A DNA stretch of 64,000 nt from Lampris incognitus (lineage: Eukaryota > Chordata > Actinopteri > Lampriformes > Lampridae). The stretch spans positions 86,960,293 through 87,024,292 of the forward strand of contig NC_079213.1 of assembly GCF_029633865.1 (NCBI RefSeq), written 5' to 3'. The number at the start of each line of letters is the position of its first letter. The stretch's first letter is position 1. A program made the translations under genes and the position numbers. The notes below the pieces were generated by a model. That model was not told the DNA's origin, did no database searches, and worked only from the letters and a program-made list of their open reading frames with translations. Below, piece by piece: positions 54,101 through 64,000 of the stretch.

Positions 54101-57100
54101 GTACTGCAGGATATAGGATGCCTGTATGCAGGAATTAGTTTATTCACAAGACCGAAGTTAAACAACCAATCCTCATACCCAACAAATCTACTTTATTCGC
54201 CTTGAACAATAAGCCACCTGGGTCAAGTCTGAACAGCATTTCTACGGACAACATATTACTGTAAAGCACTGATTCAACAGCATTATTGCGTCCATTAAAG
54301 GCTCAATCCGTGGGCGTCCGGGTGGCGTAGGATTGTATTCCGCCGCCTATCAACACGGGGATTGCTAGTTTGAATCCTTGTGTTGCCTCCGGCTTGGTCA
54401 GGCGTCCCTACAGACACAATTGGCTGTGTCTGTGAGTGGGATGCCGGATGTGGGTATGTGTACTGGTCGCTGCACTAGCGCCTCCTCTGGTCAGTTGGGG
54501 CACCTGTTCAGGGGGAAGGGGGAGGGGGAACTGGGGGGAATAGCGTGCTCCTCCCATGCACTACATCCCCCTGGTGAAACGCCTCACTGTCAGGTGAAAA
54601 GAAGCGGCTGGCGACTCCACATGTATCAGAGGAGGCCTATGGTAGTCTGCAACCCTCCCCAGATCGGCAAAGGGGGTGGAGCAGCAACCGGGACGGCTCA
54701 GAAGAATGGGGTAATTGTACAGATACGATTGGGGAGGGGAAAAAAGGGGGGGGTTTCAATCAATGTCATGCACAGCCATGGCTATGTGGAGGACTGCCAC
54801 GCCACGAGGACTACTGACAAGAAATGTATCTCACCATCGGGTTTACATTGAGAAATAATTTGAGAAATGGAGACAAATCCTTAGAAGGAAGTGAAATCGA
54901 TGCGGCATTGGCTGGTTTTCTCATTTGCAAGTAATAAAGCAAAGATTTACAAAGTCTGAGTAAAACAACAGCAGAAATGGGGCAGACAGTCACCAGGTTC
55001 TTCAACTGCGGATTGTAACTTTAAATAACTGCAACAAATCACTTGAGCTTTCCTTTTCCCCAACTAACATGTGTGAGCATTGACTTTCAGGAAGCAGGAA
55101 CGCTTTATTTGTCGTTTCATTTCATGTTAGGAAGTACATGAAATGAAACGAAGTATCGTTTCCCCAAGCCCACAGCAGTGAAACACAAAGACTAAAGCAA
55201 ATATCCAAAAACTACAAGAACACACATATCCAAACTAACACACATATCCAAACTAAAAAAAAATTTTTTTTTAAAAAACACCAGCTAGGATGACTGTCGG
55301 AACTGCCAGTCTGCATGGGCTAGCAGTTAGCTTAGCCTGCCCTGCTTCCACTTCCTGTCCAACTAAGGACATGAACATTTACAGTTATACTTACCGTGAT
55401 CAGCGTTTCTACAGTGGTCTACAATAGCTTTGAATATGGCTTAGCCTTCAATCAAAACAGAGATTTCGGATTTTTTGTTTAATCAAAAGCAATGACTAGA
55501 TCACCAGTAAGCAAAGTGCAGACACGGTATCACCGCGCTTACCTGTGATTCTGCTGATTTTGTGGTTAGTCAGGTCTCCAGCTATGCCGGCCACATGAGC
55601 TCCCAGACTGTAGCCAAGCAGATGAAGTCTCTCCCAAGGCAACTGGAGCTCTTTCTAAAAGACAGGAGGTACATGTGCTGTAAAGTCTCCACATCCCTTC
55701 AGTGTGGCCAGCGGATGCTTGTTGTGTTCAATAAACCAAGCTGCCGCCTCCAGCCGGCACTGCATGGCAAAACCCTCAACTCAAGGCTTTACAGAAGTTG
55801 GGCCAGAATCCAGAAAAATGGGATTTAACGTTTGCAAAAAGCCAAAACCAGATGAGCCGATGAATGAAAATGCATGGTGAGATGTGCTTCAAAAGCAGCA
55901 GTTTTATGATTTACCCAAAAGCCCACAACGTGTGTAACCGAACAGCAGGTAAATGAAGGGCAAGCAAACGAAAGCTTCGCTATGGCCGAGAGCTGCTCCA
56001 CCGAGCTCCACATCCAGTTTGAATCAACAGCGAGCCTTGTAATGAAAAGCTGCAGCGAGCCGCAGACACAGCTGTAAAAAGCCTTTACAAGGCATGTTAA
56101 ACCATGACAAGGAGGAAAGCATGTATGCAACACCACTACAGACCAAAACACCACAACGTCAGCAACAGATTTGTCAAAATTTCACAACCTATTTCCGCTT
56201 CCAACTAGATTTATGCGGCGGTACTTGTTACTGAGGCTTGCTCACACATTAACATAAAATATTGTTATATTCTCCTCATCCACCTGCCGTAACGTGTCAC
56301 TTCAGATAGAAGCCGAATCCGTTTGTCAACAAAAGTATGGCTTGTCAATACGTACATGATCCAGCTGTCAAGCAGCTGGGCCAGCGTTCAGCACAAATAC
56401 TCACTTGTATCCAGGTAACAAACTTGGCGACATCGCGACCCACCAACTTGGTGTAGGCGGCAGAGGTGGGGTAGTGCTGGCTGGCGCGGGTCAGCCAGTC
56501 CACGACAATCACATTGGCTCTGGGCTCCCGCTCATAAAGGGCCGTGACAAGCTTGGGCACCCAACTTTCAAACATCCCTGTGACCTATAGGGAACATGCA
56601 CACAAACACACACACACACACACACACACACAAAGCTCTAAGGTCAGCTGCTGCATGGCGTGATTCATTTTGGCCTTAGCCCCATTTATTCTGTGCGACT
56701 GGAGAGCAGCCAAGATGTCATCGGCTTCAAACTTTGCATCACCCGTTCTAAATCCCATTATAGGAAGAGATGCATGGATTGGCTGCTGGGTAGTGCTAGC
56801 CTGTGTATGGCTTGGAGTAGGTTTTGAGTGTCTGAGGCTGAGTCTCATTCATCTCACAATACTGAATACAGGCTCATTATAACTTGAAGTAAGTTAGCAA
56901 AACATTTACAGTCTCTCTGCCAATCCTATTAACATTAACTGAATACTACGTATAGCCATAATGTGACGTGGGGTAAGTTTCTCCATACAAACAAGCATAG
57001 ACACGTGACATAGACATCGAGACAGTTTGGCATACCGTCCAGCCATGGATGACAATGAAGGTCTGTGTTTCTGGGTTAAATTCACACTCTGCAATGGAGT

Positions 57101-57261
57101 CTGGATGGCCGGGCTGGATGTAGCATAGGTCATCATCTGGGACATCAGCGGTGCGCCGGGAGAACTTGGACACAATGTCAGCATAGTCTGTGATCCATTC
57201 AGTAGTGGCTGGCTGGGGAGAGGCGGTCACAGTGCTGTTTGCTGATGAAACATGCGAAAAA

Positions 57262-57353
<92 letters not shown>

Positions 57354-58317
57354 TTAGACTTGGTTGAAAAGCTAGTTTGAGATTCATGAATGAATCGTGA
57401 AGGAGGGTCATAAGTGAATAAAGCATTTTTTGGGGTATTCTGGCGTGACACAACTAGCCTTCATAACAGATTGATGTGTCTATACAATTCTCATGCAGCA
57501 ATTTAAATGATTCACTAATTCAAACTTAATATGGCATGAGCGCAATTAGAAATGAATTGTTTTAAAGACGAAATTGTAAAATGCTTTTTAAAAAAATCGT
57601 CCAGTATCTGAAATCAGCAGCCGTATAGAACGCCATATAAACAGGACAATGTCGCCCCCTTCCGTCTCAATGTAGCACCGCACATATAATTAAAGTTTTA
57701 ATTAAGGAATCATAACAGATCAAGGAATGTCTTGTAATAAGGCACAAGTCTTTCGCAAAATACCGCTCTGGAAATCTGACGTCTAGACGCTGAGAATCCA
57801 ATCTGATGCTGTAACAGCCTCAGCATTCTGATCCCCACGGGGGGGGAAAGGGTCCACATGAACTCATAAGTATCAGAAAAGTATCAGAACAACGATACAA
57901 AATAACTTCATATTTCACTAAACGCGGACTGGACCACTTTTAAAGCGATTCTCACAACTTCAGAACGGGAAAAAAACATTCGCCACAATCAAACGAATCC
58001 AGTTTAACAGTGCTCATGTTAAAGAAAATGTACAATAGGTGTATAGAAGTCTCCTTTTTCTTCCTAGTGGCGCCTGTGGAGGTCGAATGCAATCAAATGG
58101 GATCTCTGCAGCGGGGTTACTCCCGGTCAGCACGGATTAATACGTTCACTCAATATCCTCAACGCAAAAAACGCAACAAAAAAAACCTCTCACAACTCGA
58201 AATAATACGCACTGACACCTCGGGCTTACCAAAAAAAGAGGGTTCAAGGCTCGAAGAAATAGTGGTGCCAAGTTTTGCCAAAACGATCCAGACAATCCAT
58301 CTATTTTCTTTTCCCAT
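47968..58317 (-). CDS. lpl: Lipoprotein lipase-type gene, ten exons
   Basis: Ten - strand exons join in phase to about 512 residues (human LPL has 475). There is a signal peptide at 1-23 ([19 protein letters not shown]). The hydrolase domain has FIVIHGW, nucleophile Ser174 (GYSLG), Asp198 (GLDPAG) and His286 (CSHER). The lid between Cys258 and Cys284 is 25 residues, against 22 in human LPL. A convertase-like RSTR lies at 339-342, the PLAT domain has the Trp cluster FSWTDWW (434-440) that binds lipoprotein, and there is a sequon at N405. Exons 3, 4, 7 and 8 have the human LPL lengths (180, 112, 121, 183 nt). Oddities: the usual C-terminal Cys pair is Ser464/Ser485, and the N-terminal sequon is broken (N85-P-E). 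The Trp cluster argues against hepatic lipase. It may be a divergent teleost LPL paralogue rather than the main lpl. The enzyme would hydrolyse lipoprotein triglyceride at capillary walls. Confidence 0.9.
48085..48835 (-). mobile_element. SINE/L2-tail repeat in lpl intron 9, split by a hAT MITE
   Basis: The + strand begins with CCATCCATCCATTATCC, passes through GTCTTTGGACTGTGGGAGGA and ends at a - strand tRNA-like head (GGTTCGAACCCAGGACC on +). It is continuous once the 48329-48667 insert and one target duplication are ignored. A (CA)n run lies at 48212-48250. Related copies lie at 2505-2815, 3958-4310, 10447-10600 and 53299-53440. Confidence 0.7.
48329..48667. mobile_element. Non-autonomous hAT-type MITE
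   Basis: The terminal inverted repeats CAGTGGCGCC and GGCGCCACTG are perfect over 10 bp. The flanks are the identical octamer CGGATCAC (48321-48328 and 48668-48675), the 8-bp target duplication typical of hAT transposons. No coding capacity; 339 bp. Confidence 0.85.
48955..49062 (-). CDS. lpl: lpl exon 9: C-terminal end
   Basis: Residues 460-495, [14 protein letters not shown] through AVFVKSKED to RKEK. Ser occupies both positions that are Cys in human LPL (VIFC and FVKC). The donor CT|GTGAGT contains an in-frame TGA, so retention of the intron would end the protein after residue 496. Confidence 0.88.
49276..49458 (-). CDS. lpl: lpl exon 8: PLAT domain with Trp cluster
   Basis: Residues 399-459: [40 protein letters not shown] and SGETQ. 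183 nt, as in human LPL. N405-S-T matches the second LPL glycosylation site. Confidence 0.93.
49648..49712. repeat. (GT)n microsatellite after lpl exon 7 donor
   Basis: About 32 units in intron 7, about 55 nt from the exon 7 donor. Confidence 0.93.
49767..49887 (-). CDS. lpl: lpl exon 7: start of PLAT domain
   Basis: Residues 359-398, [17 protein letters not shown] to EDIDFT, 121 nt. FHYQVK is the LPL PLAT entry motif. The donor AT|GTATGT is followed about 50 nt later by a long (TG)n run. Confidence 0.92.
50080..50515 (-). mobile_element. Long tRNA-headed SINE, inverted copy in lpl intron 6
   Basis: Reverse complement of the 54312-54755 family; the head lies near 50500 and the tail near 50090. 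Confidence 0.7.
51105..51177. repeat. (GT)n microsatellite in lpl intron 6
   Basis: About 36 GT units, about 330 bp downstream of the lpl exon 6 donor; a GT tract followed by a poly-G run lies at about 51010-51042. Confidence 0.93.
51506..51751 (-). CDS. lpl: lpl exon 6: catalytic His
   Basis: Residues 277-358: [20 protein letters not shown] with His286, [18 protein letters not shown] (heparin-binding), RSTR, KMYLKT and MMPYK. 246 nt. Confidence 0.93.
52678..52920 (-). CDS. lpl: lpl exon 5: catalytic Asp and lid
   Basis: Residues 196-276: [15 protein letters not shown] with Asp198, [35 protein letters not shown] and the lid. 243 nt, nine more than human LPL exon 5, which places three extra residues near the lid end (IKGLQ). 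The donor is C|GTACGT. Confidence 0.9.
53299..53440 (+). repeat. L2/SINE-tail repeat fragment in lpl intron 4
   Basis: Carries CCATCCATCC, GAACTGCTTATTCTGCTCTC and CTGGAGCCTATCCCAGCAGT as at 10447-10600 and 48085-48200. Confidence 0.7.
54312..54755 (+). mobile_element. Long tRNA-headed SINE, copy in lpl intron 4
   Basis: The degenerate tRNA-like head GGGCGTCCGGGTGGCGTAG is followed by a body with GGCTGTGTCTGTGAGTGGGA, GTGAAACGCCTCACTGTCAG and GGGGTAATTG, shared with 44455-45000 and (inverted) 50080-50515. Confidence 0.7.
55105..55365 (-). repeat. LINE-type 3'-end repeat in lpl intron 4
   Basis: Inverted, shorter copy of 26385-26885; shares TTTCATTTCATGT, GCTAGCAGTTAGCTTAGCCT and the GACTGTCGGAACTGC region. 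Confidence 0.65.
55543..55654 (-). CDS. lpl: lpl exon 4: nucleophile serine
   Basis: Residues 159-195 with [17 protein letters not shown] (Ser174). 112 nt, acceptor GTCTTTTAG, donor G|GTAAGC. Confidence 0.93.
56405..56584 (-). CDS. lpl: lpl exon 3
   Basis: Residues 99-158, [20 protein letters not shown] to AKFVTWIQ, with [12 protein letters not shown] as in LPL. 180 nt; a (TG)n run ends about 15 nt before the acceptor. Confidence 0.93.
56598..56632. repeat. (CA)n microsatellite before lpl exon 3
   Basis: CA repeat about 14 nt outside the exon 3 acceptor. Confidence 0.9.
57036..57241 (-). CDS. lpl: lpl exon 2
   Basis: Residues 30-98: [20 protein letters not shown], then [31 protein letters not shown] and FIVIHGWT. 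The acceptor TTTCATCAG lies about 20 nt after a (TG)n run of about 90 nt. N85 is followed by Pro-Glu, so the sequon is lost there; N31-S-T is a new possible sequon. Confidence 0.9.
57262..57350. repeat. (CA)n microsatellite before lpl exon 2
   Basis: About 44 uninterrupted CA units; on the transcript a UG tract ends about 20 nt before the exon 2 acceptor. Confidence 0.95.
58230..58317 (-). CDS. lpl: lpl exon 1: start codon and signal peptide
   Basis: ATG at 58317-58315 begins [17 protein letters not shown]; 29 codons plus one base, donor G|GTAAGC. The upstream frame stays open through a (CA)n tract but has no in-frame ATG, so this ATG is the start. Confidence 0.85.
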
Positions 58318-58394
58318 GTTACTGAAAGTTTTTTCCTCTGAGATCCGAAACAGAATTCCCCTGGCTGGGTGGTACAGTATATCTAGCTGAGCGC

Positions 58395-58464
<70 letters not shown>
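58395..58464. repeat. (GT)n microsatellite in predicted lpl 5' UTR
   Basis: About 34 units, 80-150 bp before the lpl ATG and downstream of the promoter-like motifs, so it is probably transcribed. Confidence 0.9.
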
Positions 58465-58467
<3 letters not shown>

Positions 58468-58565
58468 AATCCAGCAGGAGCAGCCGGTCTTGTGTGTCTG
58501 AGGCCTGTCCTGCACAGTGCGGCTGCGGTCAGGAGAGTTTCTGTCACTCCTGTCGCTTCAGGTTA

Positions 58566-58605
58566 TTTCTATGGGCGCCTCATTTGAATGTCCATCCTCC
58601 ATTGG
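58566..58605 (-). promoter_or_regulatory. lpl: Candidate lpl promoter: CCAAT, octamer-like, TATA-like
   Basis: Read on -: CCAAT (58605-58601), ATTCAAAT (58589-58582) and an AT-rich ATAGAAATAA (about 58575-58566). The mammalian LPL promoter also has CCAAT, octamer and TATA in this order. The start would be near 58540, giving a 5' UTR of about 220 nt that includes the (CA)n tract. Confidence 0.45.
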
Positions 58606-58609
58606 CTGG

Positions 58610-59224
58610 GGGTGAATGGGCGGTCGTTGAACTCCATCCAGACTGAATAAGTGAGGAAGAAGAAAAAAAATCATTCACCTTCCCCCCCAACAGCTTTTGG
58701 CTGACCTCAACCCGGGTAACTCAACCCAGACTCAGCTTTGATATTTCTTAATATATTTTTTCCAAGTGCAAAGTATTTGAAATAGATTTTGCGTTATGAC
58801 AGTCTGACACCATTCGGGCAGTGTTGTCTGTGCAGACTACCAACACAGGAATGGAAGTGAGAATGCAGAGTATAAGTCTCATGAAGCAATTGATATAAAT
58901 AGCTTTAAGTCGCTGCAGTTCACATCCATACATCTTTTTATCCAACACTGTACCGTTCACAAGTCCCTTACCCAGTGGAACACGAACCAGATCACGTTGC
59001 TGTGAAATGTGTAGGGTGCATGCATGTTCACGGTAAGTTCTCAAGATTCAGGGCTTGTTTTGTTGTTGTTGTTTGACAATTTCTGCAGCTCAGTATTTCT
59101 TCTGGCCAGGAGTTCATTCGGTCAAGAGTCCGTGTGCATGAATGAGCCCCTTTCTCTGGCTCATTAAGACCACCTACAAATACTGCTGAGCCTACATCTG
59201 CTTCCTACGAATTCAAAGTTTTGT

Positions 59225-59255
<31 letters not shown>

Positions 59256-60230
59256 AATAGCGATAGAAATGCAACGTCTCTTTCATGGCTACCGTCTCGC
59301 CCTGTATGAGCAGAACAGAGATGTGGATATCTCAGACAGATGTCATGGGTGTGTTACACAGGGCCTGCTCCTATTGGCTGCTGACTGCTGAGCAGTCCTC
59401 GGTGATCAGAAACAATGACCAAGCTCACTGACTAGCAGCTGATGCCACGACGTCTCCTCCTCTGCCCGGCACATCTGAAGGAAGGGAGCTTTCCGGTGGA
59501 TTTTTAAATTAAAATAAGACCCCCCCCCCCCCCGACCAGCCATACGCACATGGCATGTAACTCCTGCTCTTCCACACAAAGCTCGTATTGATAGCCGGCG
59601 TTGAAAATGCTCATGTCATTTTCATAATGCTCAGTGATGAATGCAAGGCAGCGGTCTGACTCCGAAGACATGGGAGCAACAACCCTGGTGGGACTGGAAT
59701 CGGTGAAGGAGAATAATGGATGTTAAGCCCAGTGAAACCTGCTGTTTGACACCTGCACGCCTGTAAAACAGCATGGTGTGCGGCCCCGAGTCTCCGAATG
59801 AAGGAGGGGAAAAGTTCAGGTTGAGCTGAAGCCCGCCGTCATTTCCATGATGCTGTGAATAAAACACACCACACACGGGGGGGGGGGGGTTAACTAACTG
59901 ATACATGACTGTGTGGGATTGAGAGCTCTCATCCCATTAAAACATTGCACACGCTTGAGTTTTACAGCCTTGAAAACCTCAATTGGATCATCAGCCCTAG
60001 ATCATGTACCATCCCAGCCACGTTTATTGGTACAGTTGTAACTGTGCAGCATCTTAATGTGTTGCAGAGTTGATGCACGTTGCCTTAACGACCAAAGCCG
60101 GCGTTTTGAAGGTCTTGGCTTTTCAAAGTTTAATAACTTTGTGGGGGGGAAGAAAGATACAGACCTGCCGCTCCCTGAATGCCCCTAAAATTGCATATAT
60201 GTGCATTAAAATGAGTTTTAGATCAATTGC
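58610..60230. other. lpl upstream region
   Basis: No exon recognised. Contains a (GTTTT)n tract (about 59221-59253), poly-C (59520-59533) and poly-G (59878-59890) runs. Confidence 0.5.
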
Positions 60231-60629
60231 ACACACACACATACACACACACACGTTATAAGATCCACATAAAACGACCATGAGCGGTCAAAAAGACGGC
60301 TCGTAATTTGCGCGTCTTAGTGCGCGTCATGTTACTATTTATGACGTATGTTGGTCACGTCATTTCCTTCGCGAAGTTCATTGCTCTGTCCTAGAAACAC
60401 ACTAGAATTCTCCAGTGCATGGTAATAGCCTAAACTTGATTTTTGTTTATTTCCAACATGTCTGGTTACAGACGCCATTTCAGACGCATCATGACCACCA
60501 CCGAGGCGCTGCAGTATTTACAGGCGTTGGACAGCGGCCATTTTAAATTGTTTGAAAAATAGTATTAAAATTGTTAATTTTAGTGTCAGTCGCTTTATTA
60601 ACAGAGACACTGACATATGCGATGTATTG

Positions 60630-60760
60630 TAGCCGATTATTTTCTTGCCCAGTGCGGAATTCGATACGGCATGTACTGCACCACAAGGCGACATCACTAA
60701 CCGCTCGGCTAAAGTGTCAGATATGTTAGCTAGGGACTAACGTGTGTTATTAGTAGTTTA
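60630..60760 (-). mobile_element. tRNA-headed SINE fragment
   Basis: GGCGACATCACTAACCGCTC and GTTAGCTAGGGACTAACGTG as in the 38560-38808 family; its box B is degraded. Confidence 0.55.
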
Positions 60761-61456
60761 CAATATTAATATCTCAATTAGGTATTTATAGAATTTAAAA
60801 ACCGTGGTCGTTCTGGTAGTTTTTAAGTTCTGGTCGTTGTTTGGGACTGTTTCAATAGTTATTTTCAGTTCTTTTTTACATTTCGCATTTTATAGGCCTT
60901 GTTACGTTTGTCAGATTAGCAATGTGTTTTCTGTTTTGTTTTTCAGGTCATATTTTCACTTTTTCAATTTTGCTATTCAAGTTCGACCGCGTCTCTCTTA
61001 AGTTTAAACTGTTTTAAAAAGTATTATGGTTGTTAAAATGTTAATTTTGCTGTCAGTCGTTTCCTAACATACATACTACCATATGCAATGCATTAATATC
61101 TCAACTGGGTATTTATCTGGACAGAATATAGAGTTTAAAAACCAAGCAAAGCAAAATGAGCCCCAGAAGCCCACCAGGCTTCAGGTCCATGCAGGGCCCA
61201 GGAGAGGTTTGTGTTGTACAGAAATGGTTTATCATGTGTGGTACCATAGTAGAGACCAATCGCAACATCCATACCGTATGTATTTGAGGGATTTGCTGAA
61301 AGATTTGAAAATTTTCCTTGGCAAATCCATCTCAGAGTAGCTTATCAAAACACAGTGTGCTTAAAGAGATTTACTTTCATCCATTAAAGATGTTTTTGCC
61401 TAGTAATCAGCTGCTGCTGTACATTTACTATTCCAAATATAGTCTCTCTTCTCTCA

Positions 61457-61458
<2 letters not shown>

Positions 61459-61533
<75 letters not shown>
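61459..61533. repeat. (GT)n microsatellite
   Basis: About 37 units. Confidence 0.96.
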
Positions 61534-61536
<3 letters not shown>

Positions 61537-62420
61537 ACTTGCTTGCTTGCTTGTTGGTGCTTATGGCCTGACCAACTGGCCCCACCCAATGGTTAGAAAG
61601 AGGAACAACGCCTAGCCTCTGCTCCTGTGATCAAACCTCCAGAGAAACATGGTCGTTAACACGCACGTCCCTATTGGCTGAGCACCCTTCATATCACTGC
61701 TATCATAAACAACTTGTTCATTCTTATTCATTTCCCTCTTTTGACCCAGAAGGGGAGTCATCAGGGCTGAAGATAGGACAAATGTGCCACATGAGACACT
61801 GCCAAGACACATGTACGCACATTGGTTGGCTGGCTTGACTTTCTGAGAAATAGATGATAGATGAGTTGAAAAACAACATGCGGAGCAGAGTAAGAGAGAG
61901 ACAGACAAACATGCAGATGTACAGGCAGACACAACTGCTGACTTAGAAATTGTTTTCTATGCAGACAGATACTAATTTGGTCCTTTTGCTCTCGGATTAG
62001 TTTGACTCTGACCCTGATTTCTTCAGAGGAAATTTAAAGATCAGCGAGAACCTGAAACATCTGGATAAAAAAAAAGGACTTCCTGCTGGGGATGGAATTC
62101 CTTTATTCCTCCCTCGGTATATCAAAATTCTTCCCAAACCCAAAGACCAAACATTTGCCTCACATTCCTCTTTTTGAACTTTGAGGGATCATTGTTGGCT
62201 GTTAGCTTGTGAAATCTCACATGAATGCAACTGTCTGGTGTGGACATGTTAATGCACAGATGAGAAGCCTGCAGGGAGTCTGCACCACACGGGCCCGATG
62301 CCGCTCCCAACGCTTCTCCTGTTGGCCAGAGCCCTGCCTGGTACTCGGAGGCTGATGAGGCATGTCAACGGTGATTACAAATATTTACATCAGTGATAAA
62401 TACAACTCCATATGTTTTTG

Positions 62421-62558
<138 letters not shown>

Positions 62559-62691
62559 TTTGCTCTAATTCCTTCTCTCCCTCTCTCTCCCAAACACACA
62601 CTTCTCTTTTTACGCTCTAGCATTGATCAGTGTCGTTGTTTATAAGAATTCAATAGTCCTGTAGCAAATAGCCTCACCACACCGACCCACT

Positions 62692-62694
<3 letters not shown>

Positions 62695-62780
<86 letters not shown>
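62695..62780. repeat. (CA)n microsatellite
   Basis: About 43 units; a second run of about 20 units lies at 62907-62947. Confidence 0.97.
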
Positions 62781-62784
<4 letters not shown>

Positions 62785-62903
62785 ACCATACAGGTGTGTT
62801 GTGAAACAGTGACCCAGACATCCGTTCCAACACAAATTCAGTCAAGTACATGGGAAACACACAAGAATATTAGCAAGTCCACCTCATCCACAGCAACATA
62901 TAA

Positions 62904-62950
<47 letters not shown>

Positions 62951-64000
62951 TATATATCAGATTAAACACCGAGTAAAATCCCCTACCTAAATCTTCATGT
63001 TGATGACTCAGTATGGGGGCGGATTGGGGGAGGATGGGACAAGACTTTGGTTTCACACCAGATTCAGCATAAATACTGCTGGAAGGCGAATCAGCAGGGG
63101 TGCTTATGGATAAATAGGCGCGGTTACAGTATGTGGCTCCAGATTCTCTGATTTAAGAGTGTGTTGACATGGAGTCCCCGTTCAATCTGCAGCCGGTATT
63201 AGCCCCCAGTGACTGCTGTGGGGAAAAGCAGGCTCTGTTTTGGAATATGCACATACTTTAATGACATCCCGACGCTTTGCCAGTTCATGATTCACCCTGT
63301 TTATGTTCACATTTGTCACTTCTTTTAAATAGAGACGCAACCTGATTTGTTTCATATTTCTCTCATCTCCAGTTTACATCTAAATGTATTCCTCTGTCTT
63401 TGTGCTTTTTCTACCTCTCACCATCCTCACTTCAAATACCCACTCATAACAATTACTCTGTGGTTGTGAGAGGTCACACACAAACTCCTGTCCGCTCCCC
63501 AGCATCTGTTTTTCAGCTGCAACTTGTTGCTTTGTTGCTTCCATTGTTGTCTTTTCGACAGCTCGTCATGCTGTGGCAGACGTCTGTATACATCCCACAT
63601 AAACACGCACACACATGCACGTATGCATGCACGCACACATGCTCACACACGCACACACACGCACATACACATCACACATATGCATCCCTGTCCACTCCCT
63701 ATTGAGGCCTCTTGTTTCCATCAGTGCACCATGCAGAAAAAGATTGTGTGCATGTCTTTGTGTTTGTTTGTCAGCACACATGTGAATGCATTGCTCTGTG
63801 CGAGGAAACAGCATCTTTTTTGAGGTCGTTCTCCATTGTTGTTTCACCAACTTGCCTCGTCCAGCTCTCTGCCTTATCTGGATATGGGCCCATAAGCTTT
63901 TTTTCACTGTCTTCCACTGTCGCCATTGTTCAGTCACAACAGGAGGTCAGCCAACCTTGAGGTGCTCTCGAGGGCCTTGACGCCAGCTGGAGAGAGGGAG

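Noticed and set aside
47968-58317. Hepatic lipase (lipc) as identity of the right-hand lipase
   Set aside because: FSWTDWW, the exon lengths and [10 protein letters not shown] follow LPL. ADAM10 adjacency alone would have suggested lipc.
58159-58515. Long open frame upstream of the lpl ATG, with a poly Thr-His stretch, as an N-terminal extension
   Set aside because: It has no in-frame ATG (it opens at GTG). A proper signal peptide starts at 58317, and the region looks like 5' UTR.

Overview
The window is vertebrate nuclear DNA, almost certainly from a ray-finned (teleost) fish. Coding sequence is split into short exons with GT/AG introns. Interspersed DNA consists of Ty3/gypsy retrotransposons, RTE/L2-like LINEs, tRNA-derived SINEs and Tc1/hAT remnants, with an extreme load of (CA)n, (GA)n and (TATC)n microsatellites. 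There is no bacterial gene organisation, CRISPR array or operon. Exon boundaries below were placed by hand from splice sites, reading phase and family knowledge; nothing was searched.

Three host genes are recognisable. (1) About 4.85-18.8 kb, + strand: the 3' half (six exons, 308 residues) of an ADAM10-like disintegrin/metalloproteinase, ending in one membrane span and a very short cytoplasmic tail; its catalytic and earlier exons are not found and presumably lie left of the window. (2) About 22.4-29.5 kb, - strand: a complete ten-exon endothelial lipase gene (lipg, about 511 aa). (3) About 47.97-58.32 kb, - strand: a complete ten-exon lipoprotein-lipase-type gene (lpl, about 512 aa). The two lipases share intron phases and several identical exon lengths (180, 112 and 121 nt), and both keep the Ser-Asp-His triad, lid and PLAT domain. 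They are secreted triglyceride/phospholipid lipases that act at the vessel wall. ADAM10-like and lipg are convergent and their predicted 3' ends nearly meet at about 20.3-20.45 kb.

The interval between lipg and lpl is mostly one nested transposon complex. An old - strand Ty3/gypsy element runs from its 5' LTR (42280-42522) to its 3' LTR (30119-30412), with PBS, PPT and a GTTAT target duplication outside both LTRs. Into it were inserted a + strand gypsy element with near-identical LTRs (30569-34813), a SINE with its own target duplication (37712-37998), a second SINE-like block in gag, and a + strand gypsy with an uninterrupted gag-pol frame that is truncated in integrase (38963 to about 42243). 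Without this complex the two lipase genes would lie about 6 kb apart.

The introns of the ADAM10-like gene hold a degenerate gypsy, two LINE fragments, a Tc1-like remnant and microsatellites. The lpl introns hold further SINEs and a clean hAT-type MITE with an 8-bp target duplication. The left edge (1-2114) is a decayed gypsy with LTR remnants; the right flank (59-64 kb) has no recognised gene.

I see no unknown multi-gene system. The observations most worth checking are: loss of two LPL hallmarks (the C-terminal disulfide and the N-terminal glycosylation sequon) plus a longer lid in the lpl-type gene; a repeat shared by the convergent 3' UTRs in opposite transcript sense; stop codons embedded in the exon 9 splice donors of both lipases; microsatellites touching splice sites in all three genes; and the nested retroelement.
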